Below are positions 56,892-64,000 of a stretch of DNA of 64,000 bases, piece after piece (positions within the stretch are counted from its first letter, which is position 1; every line of letters starts with the position of its first letter). This DNA is from Dickeya lacustris. Lineage in GTDB: Bacteria; Pseudomonadota; Gammaproteobacteria; Enterobacterales; Enterobacteriaceae. A model generated the notes under the pieces. That model was not told the origin of the DNA. It worked only from the letters and a program-made list of their open reading frames with translations, and searched no databases. Location of the stretch: NCBI RefSeq assembly GCF_029635795.1, contig NZ_CP114280.1, positions 2,666,001 to 2,730,000 on the forward strand, in the 5' to 3' direction. The position numbers and the translations under genes are program-made.

Positions 56892-59334
56892 ATGAATTTC
56901 TGGTTCGATATTCGTTACGCCCTGCGCCTGCTGCTGAAAAGCCCAGGATTTAGCGTACTGACCATCACGGTGATGGCCTGTGGGCTTGGGCTGGCGTTGT
57001 ATATGTATTCGGTGATTAACACCATTATGTATAAAACCCTGCCTTATCCAAAAGGTGAGGGGATGGTGATGGTAACGCCGAAAATAGACAGTGAGGCGTT
57101 AAATGATGCGGGAATGAACTTTCTTGATTATCAGTATATTCGGCAGAAAACGACCAAATTAACGGATGTCAGTTATTTTCATGCCGAATATGTTGATATA
57201 AAAGATAGTGAAAAATCAGCTCGCTATATTGCAGTCTATAATACGCCAGAAATGTTCAGTTATACGGGTGTGTCACCATTTATTGGTCGCCCATTTTCTG
57301 CGCAGGATATGCAACCAGATGCAGAGCGTGTAGTCGTAATCAGCTATTTATTGTGGCAGAGTTATTTTAATGGTCGGGGTGATATTCTTAATCAGATTAT
57401 TAAAATTAATGGCACCGCGACCCGCATTATCGGCGTGATGCCTAAAGGATTTGCCTTCCCGTTTTACCATGATCTCTGGCTACCTTCTCACCTGGAGCCA
57501 GTGACCATATTAGAGAGGGAGCAGGCACCAGAGGTGTTTGTATTTGCTCATCTGGCAAAAGGCGTTAATACTGAAGTTGCTAATATTGAACTGGATAGCT
57601 TGATGCAGGACATTGCACATCAATATCCTACGGTTAATAAAGGCATTTCAGCTAAAACGCTTACCTTTCAAGAGAATTTTACCGGGGAAGAAACTGCACA
57701 GACGTTTTTTGTCATGCTTTCTGCTGTAGGGTTTATTCTGCTATTAGCCTGTTTTAACGTCGGTAATTTATTATTGGCGCGCTCAAATCAACGGTCGCGA
57801 GAAATTGCTATTCGTGTCGCACTGGGCTCCCCAACATTCCGGCTGGTAATGCAAATGCTATGGGAGAGTTTGATTATTAGCTCAGTTGCCGGTGTGATAG
57901 GTGTGTTATTAGCATCATGGGGACTTGAGATTACTAATTATATATTCCCTAAGTTTGTACCGAATAAAGTACCCGTCTGGTGGCATTTGTCTTTAGATAG
58001 CAATGTAATTTTAGATGCAGTCATTTTGATCATTGCAACCTCTCTTATGACCAGCGCATTACCTGCATGGAAAATTGCTAACGGTAAATTTGCTTATGCT
58101 TTACGTGATGGTGCGAATAGCGATCAAGGGCGCAGAGTGGGACGTTTTAGCCGAACGTTGGTTATCGTTGAGGTGGCGCTGTCTTGTTCAATACTCTGTA
58201 TTAGCGTGCTGTTATTGTTATTAGTGATGCGTGCTACCCGGGCGGATTATGGTGTACCGATAGATCCTTTCTTAGTGGCCAAAATAACGCTTGATAAAGA
58301 GAGTTATCCCGACGATCCCAGCCGCCAGAGATTGTACGTGAACCTGATGAGTCAGATTGGTGCTATCTCAGGAGTTCAGGCAGCCGCATTAAACCTCTAG
58401 CGCACCTGGACAATTTACTCTGCCCCATCAAGTGGTGACTGAAGATAGAGTGGCATCCGGTCAGGAAACATTGGCTTATTCGCTCGTTAATGATGTGCGG
58501 TTAATGCCGGGTAGCCTGACAGCGATTGGCGTCAAAATAGTCAATGGGCGTGAATTTGCCCAGACCGATGCTGATGACACCTTACCGGTTGCAGTTGTCA
58601 GTGATTCATTTGCCAATAAATATTGGCCACAAGAGAAAAATGTCATTGGTAAGCGACTGCGTTTTCGTGATGGTGATGACTACCGCTGGTTTACTGTTGT
58701 TGGGGTGGTTTCCCATGTCATTCATGGTCGTCCTTTCAGTGAGTTTAAAACTCGCCCGACGGTGTATCGTTCATTGCTGCAATTGCGCCAGGCCAACCAA
58801 CCGCTGACAGTGATGCTTAAAGCATCACAACCGTTACGGTTTTCATCATCGCTTGCAGATACGTTAAATCAGATAGGGCCGATGATGGATCATTCTCAGC
58901 CTCAAACCTTAAGTGATCAGCTCACCCGTAATACGGTGGGTGTCCAATTTGTGACTAACCTCTTTTTACTCTTTGGTGCCGCAGCTATGGTACTGGCCGC
59001 GAGCGGGATTTATGGTGTAACACAGCATGCAATCAATCAGAGGACTCAGGAAATTGGTATTCGTCAGGCGCTAGGTGCTACGCCAACCCGGTTGCTTCGC
59101 ATGTTGATGTTTTCAGGTCTCAGACAATTGTTTGCGGGATTGGCACTTGGGCTACCGCTGGCAATCTTTGCTGCGCCTAAAATTAACCGGGTGTATGGCG
59201 ATGGTGGAGGTAATTTTATATTACTGTTTGTTGGCGTTGCGCTGTTCATCGTTGTTATCGTCGCACTGGCCACCTGGATTCCCTCACGGCGCGTCATCAT
59301 GATGAAGCCTGGAGATGCGATCCGCTACGAATAA
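56892..59334 (+). pseudogene. vfmG: MacB/FtsX-like ABC permease (ADOP type), one-base frameshift (VfmG-like)
   Basis: Two adjacent open frames (56892-58400 and about 58393-59334, next ATG 58432) form one ADOP-type permease of about 813 residues if one A of 58391-58393 is removed; the join then reads GVQAAALTSSAPGQF. Each half has a MacB periplasmic core and FtsX helices: LLLACFNVGNLLLARSNQRSREIAIRVALG in the first, and ASGIYGVTQHAINQRTQEIGIRQALGATP in the second. ADOP proteins are normally about 800 residues, so both pieces are needed. As written, the last four helices are lost. More AT-rich than its neighbours. Either inactivation or sequence error. Confidence 0.75.
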
Positions 59335-59536
59335 TCGGGCGTTAACGTATTCTGTCAGTAGCGTTGGCGCAGGCGCTCATGGCAGGATACCGCCGGATGC
59401 TCCAGTTTGCCGCCGCCAGGCCGTTAACTGTTACCACGAATCGATTATGCTGTAAGGTGAGCCGGTTAGCCGACGTGGTCTGCTCAGGCTCTCTTGGCAT
59501 AAAAGTCAGTATGAATTAGCGCAATTAAGGACCCAC

Positions 59537-60937
59537 ATGACGGATAAGCAACATATCCTCATTGTCGATGATGACGCACACATTCTGGCCAGCTTACAGA
59601 TGCTGCTGTCCATGGAAGGGTATCAGGTGACGCTCTCTTCTTCAGTTGATCAGGTTCCTGTTCAATTATCCCAGCATGATTTTGATTTAATCCTGATGGA
59701 TATGAATTACCAGCGTGATACCACCTCGGGTCAGGAAGGATTGGTATTGCTTGAAGAGATTAGGCGCTACGACGAATACCTGCCGGTGGTGGCAATGACC
59801 GGCTGGGGCAGTGTGGATATTGCCGTCAGTGCGATGCAGGCAGGTGCGGTGGATTTCATTCAGAAACCCTGGGACAACGAGCGTTTATTGAATGTGATTC
59901 GTCAGCAAATCTCGTTTAGCCGTAGTCAGCGTTCCGGTAAACGGCTACAAGAGGAGAATGCGCTGCTCAAGCTGGAGCTGGAAGATACCTTTAACGGCGA
60001 ATGGGTGGTGGAGTCTGCCCCGATGAAGCAGTTGATGCGCATTGTTGAGCAAGTCGCGGCGACGGAAACCAATATTCTTATTTTGGGCGAGAACGGTACC
60101 GGGAAAAGCCTGCTGGCGCGCATCATTCATCAGCTCTCGCCACGCCGTGAAGAGAGCATGGTGTCGGTAAATATGGGGTGCATCAACGAGAATTTGTTTG
60201 AGAGCGAGATGTTCGGCCATGTAAAAGGGGCGTTTACCGATGCGCGGGAAAGCCGGGTCGGGCGCTTTGAACTGGCGGATAAAGGCACGCTGTTTCTTGA
60301 TGAAATTGGCAACCTGCCGTTGACTCAGCAAAGTAAATTGCTGCGGATTCTGGAAGAGCGCAGCTTTGAGCGCGTGGGCTCATCGCGTACGCTGAAAACC
60401 CATTGCCGTATTATTGCCGCCACCAATGCGGATTTGGCGGCCAGAGTGGCGGAGGGGGTTTTCCGGCAAGATTTATACTACCGGCTTAATACCATTGAGC
60501 TGCGGGTGCCGTCGCTGGTGGAGCGGCGTGATGACATCCTGCCGCTGGCGTTGAACTTCATTGAGCGTTATGCCAAAAAATACAATAAACCGGCACCCGC
60601 ACTCGGTGCGTCAGGGCAGTCCGCTTTGTATGGTTATCACTGGCCTGGAAATATCCGCGAACTCAGCCATTTACTGGAGCGCGCGGTATTATTGTGCGGC
60701 GCTGCTCGTTTAAACAGCGATGATATTTTCCCTTCGCTGCCAGCCGCATCGCCTAAAGTGGCGAGGGTGGCACTGGAATTGTCGGCTGATGCTACGCTTG
60801 CTGATATTGAAGAGCGGCTATTGTGCCAGCGTATGGCGAAATTTGATGGTAATGCTATCAAAGCCGCCCATTCGCTGGGGCTAAGTCGCAGCGCGTTTTA
60901 CCGACGACTGGAAAAATACAAAATTAACCATGAGTAA
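59537..60937 (+). CDS. vfmH: NtrC-family response regulator (VfmH-like)
   Basis: A 466-residue three-domain regulator: receiver with phosphoacceptor Asp55 (LILMDMNY) and acidic pair at 11-12, AAA+ sigma-54-type domain with Walker A GENGTGKS (184-191) and Walker B TLFLDEIG, and a C-terminal Fis-type helix-turn-helix (NAIKAAHSLGLSRSAFYRRLEKY). The sigma-54 contact loop is GAFTDA (231-236), not GAFTGA. Its stop overlaps the kinase start by 8 bases. In Dickeya, VfmH is the response regulator of the Vfm system; identification is by order and partner. Confidence 0.75.
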   Translation: MTDKQHILIVDDDAHILASLQMLLSMEGYQVTLSSSVDQVPVQLSQHDFDLILMDMNYQRDTTSGQEGLVLLEEIRRYDEYLPVVAMTGWGSVDIAVSAMQAGAVDFIQKPWDNERLLNVIRQQISFSRSQRSGKRLQEENALLKLELEDTFNGEWVVESAPMKQLMRIVEQVAATETNILILGENGTGKSLLARIIHQLSPRREESMVSVNMGCINENLFESEMFGHVKGAFTDARESRVGRFELADKGTLFLDEIGNLPLTQQSKLLRILEERSFERVGSSRTLKTHCRIIAATNADLAARVAEGVFRQDLYYRLNTIELRVPSLVERRDDILPLALNFIERYAKKYNKPAPALGASGQSALYGYHWPGNIRELSHLLERAVLLCGAARLNSDDIFPSLPAASPKVARVALELSADATLADIEERLLCQRMAKFDGNAIKAAHSLGLSRSAFYRRLEKYKINHE

Positions 60938-62249
60938 ACTCGACTCCTCTTTTGAGCCACCTCACCTGTTGTCATTCAATGTTGCGGCGATCGCAGGCTT
61001 GCTGGGGTATTTTCTGCTCTGGTTGTTCCCCGATCAGTCGGTATACCTAAAATTATTGACGGTATTTATTATTTTTCTGTGCCTTATCTACAGCAGCTTC
61101 ACCTTTTCCGAGCGGCTCAACGCGAAAATTCATGTGGTGTCTAACCTGTTGGAAGCGCTGGAGCAGGAAAATTTTAGCCTGCGTGGGGTAACGAAGGGCA
61201 AAGGGGCATTTGATAACCTGATTCGACAAATTAACCAGCTTTCTGGCGCGATGGCGCGCAGTCGTCAGCAACAAAAAGAAACCTACTATGTGCTGCACAA
61301 GGTCATTTCCAATATCAATATCAGTGTGTTCGCGCTGGATGCACAGCGGAATATCATCTGGTGCAACGAGGCGGCGGCAGCGCTGGTAAATAAACCGCTG
61401 TCGCTGTTGGTGGGGCAACCGTCGGCGGAGTTTGGTCTGGAGGGACTGTTGCAGCAATCATCCGGTGCGGAACCGGTGGATTGGCGTTTCCCCGGTACGC
61501 GCGGCATGTTCCAGATTCGCCACGATTCATTTATTGAAGACGGGCGGCAAAATCATCTGTTGTTTATTAGCGATGTCAGCAAGCTGTTACGCAATGAAGA
61601 GCAGAAAACCTGGCAAAACCTGTTGCGGGTGATTAGCCATGAAATCAATAACTCGCTGACGCCCATCGCCTCTCTCAGCCAGACACTGTTACATATGTTC
61701 CGTAAGGACAATCAACATCCGGCAGCAGCGGATTTGATTAATGGCATGGAGATTATCAATAACCGTGCCCGCGAGCTGATCACCTTTGTCGGCAGCTATC
61801 GCCAGTTAAACCGGTTGCCGCCCGCTAACAAACAGCCGTGCGATATGACGGCGCTGATTATGCAAATGGCTTCGCTGTTTCCGCAGCGCCCATTGGTTTT
61901 TCATGGCGAGTCACCGCTGATCGTGCCGATAGATGCCAACCAGATGCAGCAAATGCTGATTAATTTGCTTAAGAATGCGGATGAAGCGATGGAACCCGGC
62001 CACGGTGAAATCCAACTGCGCTGGAAGGTGATGGCCCGTCAATTGCACCTTGAAATTATCGATCAAGGCAAAGGGGTGGCAAACATTGAGAATTTGTTTG
62101 TGCCGTTCTATACCACCAAGACACATGGCAGCGGTATCGGACTGATTCTGTGTCGTCAGATTGTTGAGGGGCATGATGGCCACCTGACGCTGGAGAATCG
62201 TAAAGATGCAGAAGGTTGCGTCGTTAATATCTTCTTGCCACTGGCATGA
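60930..62249 (+). CDS. vfmI: NtrY-like sensor histidine kinase (VfmI-like)
   Basis: A 439-residue membrane kinase: two N-terminal helices (about 14-33 and 38-58) with almost no periplasmic loop, a PAS domain (about 120-215), H-box with His237 in RVISHEINNSLTPI (NtrY type), N-box LINLLKNADEAM, and ATP-lid motifs DQGKGVAN and GSGIGLILC. The small periplasmic part suggests it senses its signal in or through the membrane. Translationally coupled to the response regulator upstream. In Dickeya, VfmI perceives the Vfm signal; the name here is by order. Confidence 0.75.
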   Translation: MSKLDSSFEPPHLLSFNVAAIAGLLGYFLLWLFPDQSVYLKLLTVFIIFLCLIYSSFTFSERLNAKIHVVSNLLEALEQENFSLRGVTKGKGAFDNLIRQINQLSGAMARSRQQQKETYYVLHKVISNINISVFALDAQRNIIWCNEAAAALVNKPLSLLVGQPSAEFGLEGLLQQSSGAEPVDWRFPGTRGMFQIRHDSFIEDGRQNHLLFISDVSKLLRNEEQKTWQNLLRVISHEINNSLTPIASLSQTLLHMFRKDNQHPAAADLINGMEIINNRARELITFVGSYRQLNRLPPANKQPCDMTALIMQMASLFPQRPLVFHGESPLIVPIDANQMQQMLINLLKNADEAMEPGHGEIQLRWKVMARQLHLEIIDQGKGVANIENLFVPFYTTKTHGSGIGLILCRQIVEGHDGHLTLENRKDAEGCVVNIFLPLA

Positions 62250-63042
62250 GTTGACCGTGCGCTCATGGCCTGATGCGCACTGTATCATTCTCTCCCAGCC
62301 GCAGTTGGAACAGCCGCTGATGGCCCAGCGCGCACGGGCGGCGCTACAGCGCTCTGATGAGGCGGCGTTGACCTTGCGAGAGTTGGCGCATGGGGTGCTA
62401 TTGTGGCTGCTGGCGCCCTTATGCCAACGGTCGCCTCAGTCGCTGGAAATCGCCCGCGATCGTTACGGCAAGCCGTTCTTACCCCACTACCCGCATATTC
62501 AGTTTAACCTGTCGCACACACAGGGGGCCGTGGCGTTTGCCTTCGCTGAGGGTATCCCGGTCGGTGTCGATGTTGAACGTTGTCAGGGGCAGGTTGCACG
62601 TAAGCGCGCCATTGCCCAGCGTTTTTTCCACCCGGATGAGCAGCATGAGCTGGCCACGCTGGATGACCGCGCCTTTTTGCCTGCGTTTATTCAACTCTGG
62701 AGCCATAAAGAAGCCTATCTCAAGGCGCTGGGGATGGGGTTACGTAAGCCTCTCTCGTCGTTTCGCTGTTTGCGTGACCCTCACGGCGAGCTCTGTGTGT
62801 GGGATAACGACGAGCGTATCGATTGTGTGCTGACCGATCGATGGGTTTACCCCGGTGGCGTCACTGAGACGTTTGATGAGGCGTTATCGCATCGGTCTGC
62901 GGCAAATTTGTCTGCGGCAAGTGAAAATACACCAGCGTCATGGGTGCCGATTGCCCTGACGTGTTGCCTGTCTGGGCAACAGGTTCCATCATCGGCGCGC
63001 TGGCGTCTGGTAACGGTAACAGATACCGGCTGGGTGGGTTAG
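62206..63042 (+). CDS. Sfp-type 4'-phosphopantetheinyl transferase (Vfm-like cluster)
   Basis: A 278-residue Sfp-type transferase that would load the phosphopantetheine arm on carrier proteins. Motifs: HIQFNLSHTQGAVAFAF, Mg-binding GVDVE, FFHPDEQ and WSHKEAYLKALGMGL (about 168-182). The ATG at 62206 lies inside the kinase gene (44-base overlap); TTG at 62251, one base after the kinase stop, is an alternative giving a more family-like N-terminus. The likely client in the window is the acyl carrier protein at 51.7 kb. By order it would be vfmJ. Its end overlaps the convergent lipoprotein gene by 4 bases. Confidence 0.82.
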   Translation: MQKVASLISSCHWHELTVRSWPDAHCIILSQPQLEQPLMAQRARAALQRSDEAALTLRELAHGVLLWLLAPLCQRSPQSLEIARDRYGKPFLPHYPHIQFNLSHTQGAVAFAFAEGIPVGVDVERCQGQVARKRAIAQRFFHPDEQHELATLDDRAFLPAFIQLWSHKEAYLKALGMGLRKPLSSFRCLRDPHGELCVWDNDERIDCVLTDRWVYPGGVTETFDEALSHRSAANLSAASENTPASWVPIALTCCLSGQQVPSSARWRLVTVTDTGWVG

Positions 63043-63704
63043 CAACCCGAGCGTTCTATCACGCTGGCAATGTCGCTGCTGGTTTGAACATGCGTTTGTG
63101 GCGCAACGCGCACACGGGCACCGGTGGTGACTGTGCCGCTCAGTTGGTCGACGTGGCACAGCCTGGCATCCACGCCCATGGCGATATTCACCACGGCGTT
63201 CTGTGCCGAGAAAGCGGTTTGGCTGGATGAGGCTTTCTCTGCGGTATTGAACGAGGCCCCCATTGCCAGCGACAGGTCAAGTTGCTGCGTTTTGCCCGCC
63301 ACATCCACGGCGGCGCCCATGCTGCCTTTGACGGCGAGTTTTTCTGGCGAAACAGCACAGGCCGGAACAGTGACTTTTACCCCTGCTTGCGCAATCAGGG
63401 TATCAATCGGGGCATTGAGCGTGATGGTGACATCGGCGCTGTGGCTACGCAGGATGCTGTCATCGCTGGAGCGATTTTCAATAACCAGGCTTTGTCCCTG
63501 AGAGCGGATGACCAGCTTTTCCAGCACATCCTGTCTGGCGCTGGCCTCCACGCGGTTTCCTTTTCCGCAAACCAGAGTGACGCTTAAGCCTCGGCTGACA
63601 TCCAGTGTCGTAAAGGAGGGCACATCCACATTTTGCTGATTCGTTGGCGAACAGGCCACCGTCAATGGCAGCAGCGCTAACGCGGAACAAAGCAACGCTC
63701 TCAT
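63039..63704 (-). CDS. DUF2807 (GIN-domain) lipoprotein
   Basis: A 221-residue lipoprotein with signal peptide ending in the lipobox TVAC (Cys18). The body is a DUF2807/GIN-domain beta-helix-like repeat (SFTTLDVSRGLSVTLVCGKGNRVEA, and repeated G/A-x-V/L-x-V stretches), typical of putative adhesion or envelope proteins of unknown function. Convergent with the transferase gene, with a 4-base overlap of the 3' ends. It marks the end of the Vfm-like cluster in this window. Confidence 0.78.
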   Translation of the reverse strand: MRALLCSALALLPLTVACSPTNQQNVDVPSFTTLDVSRGLSVTLVCGKGNRVEASARQDVLEKLVIRSQGQSLVIENRSSDDSILRSHSADVTITLNAPIDTLIAQAGVKVTVPACAVSPEKLAVKGSMGAAVDVAGKTQQLDLSLAMGASFNTAEKASSSQTAFSAQNAVVNIAMGVDARLCHVDQLSGTVTTGARVRVAPQTHVQTSSDIASVIERSGC

Positions 63705-64000
63705 TCCTCTCTCCTTTTTCCTTTCATTATCCTTGTCATGTCAGCCTGACATCCCGTGTCAGGAGGAACCAGCGGCCAGTCGGGTCCTTGTCTGGCCGAA
63801 TCTACCTGAGCGTGCTTCCCTGTTTTCAGGCAGAAGGTTCATTACATCCTTGTCGCTTTGTTGGCAAGCCCGCAAAGCCTTCCCTGATTGCTATTATGCA
63901 TAACGTAATTATTCATTGTTGTCTGAAATTGAATATTGCTCTGATAAATAATTTTTAACAAAGTCTCTTGGGTGAGCCGGTGTCAATGGCGGGGCCCGGC
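63705..64000. other. Window end, no gene recognised
   Basis: About 300 bases upstream of the DUF2807 gene. Contains a short inverted repeat TGTCAG-CC-TGACA (about 63738-63750) and an AT-rich stretch near 63930-63960. The open frame 63644-63958 is a shadow with no support. Confidence 0.35.

Noticed and set aside
59487..59520. Sigma-54 promoter before the NtrC-type gene
   Set aside because: TTGGCA is present near 59494 but no matching TGC element lies at the required distance.

Overview
The window is chromosomal DNA of a soft-rot enterobacterium (Pectobacteriaceae), most likely Dickeya or a close relative such as Musicola. This rests on a divergent pecS-pecM pair with a near-perfect PecS operator between them, a set of genes matching the first part of the Dickeya Vfm quorum-sensing locus, and E. 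coli-like housekeeping genes (ghrB, yiaC, tag, glyQS, yiaF, avtA, sodA, fdhD, aldB, rcnRA, argG). The backbone is GC-rich; three stretches (about 13.3-19.8 kb, 26.1-29.2 kb and parts of 55-59 kb) are visibly more AT-rich.

Layout. 0-5 kb: reductive pyrimidine catabolism operon (preT truncated by the window edge, preA, dihydropyrimidinase, N-carbamoyl-beta-alanine amidohydrolase). 5-13.2 kb: alpha/beta hydrolase, a 56-residue membrane protein, avtA, a divergent LepA/EF4 paralogue, an exported DUF4432 protein, a rhodanese and ghrB. 13.24-19.86 kb: an AT-rich island bounded by a perfect 24-bp direct repeat whose copies start exactly 6,600 bp apart. It sits between ghrB and yiaC-tag and holds a LysR regulator divergent from five genes: a DNPH1/MilB-like nucleotide N-glycosidase, a thymidylate-synthase-fold protein resembling the CMP hydroxymethylases MilA/BcmA, an MFS exporter and two ATP-grasp ligases, the first frameshifted. 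I read this as a candidate, possibly undescribed, hydroxymethyl-pyrimidine antimetabolite pathway. 20-26 kb: yiaC, tag, TauE/SafE permease, glyQS, AEC transporter. 26.1-29.2 kb: Zorya type II anti-phage system (zorA, zorB, zorE). 29.3-37.4 kb: a guanidine-I riboswitch-controlled guanidine uptake and degradation operon (ABC transporter, two DUF1989 carboxyguanidine deiminase subunits, biotin-dependent carboxylase) with no allophanate hydrolase beside it.

37.9-50.3 kb: yiaF, a chemoreceptor, sodA, fdhD, aldB, a DJ-1-like protein, the Ni/Co regulator and exporter pair rcnR-rcnA with its G-tract operator and a (His-His-Asp)8 loop, argG, and pecS-pecM. 50.7-63.0 kb: a Vfm-like cluster in the order KAS-like enzyme, acyl carrier protein, acyl-CoA-dehydrogenase-like protein, MATE exporter, alpha/beta hydrolase, AraC regulator, ABC ATPase, ABC permease (frameshifted), NtrC-type response regulator, NtrY-type kinase, phosphopantetheinyl transferase. 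It stops there: no peptide-synthetase genes follow in the window. A DUF2807 lipoprotein gene closes the window.

Functional themes: nitrogen salvage (pyrimidine and guanidine degradation), acquired chemistry and defence (antimetabolite island, Zorya), and virulence regulation (PecS, Vfm). Two adaptive genes carry one-base insertions in three-base homopolymers, which could be real inactivation or sequence error.
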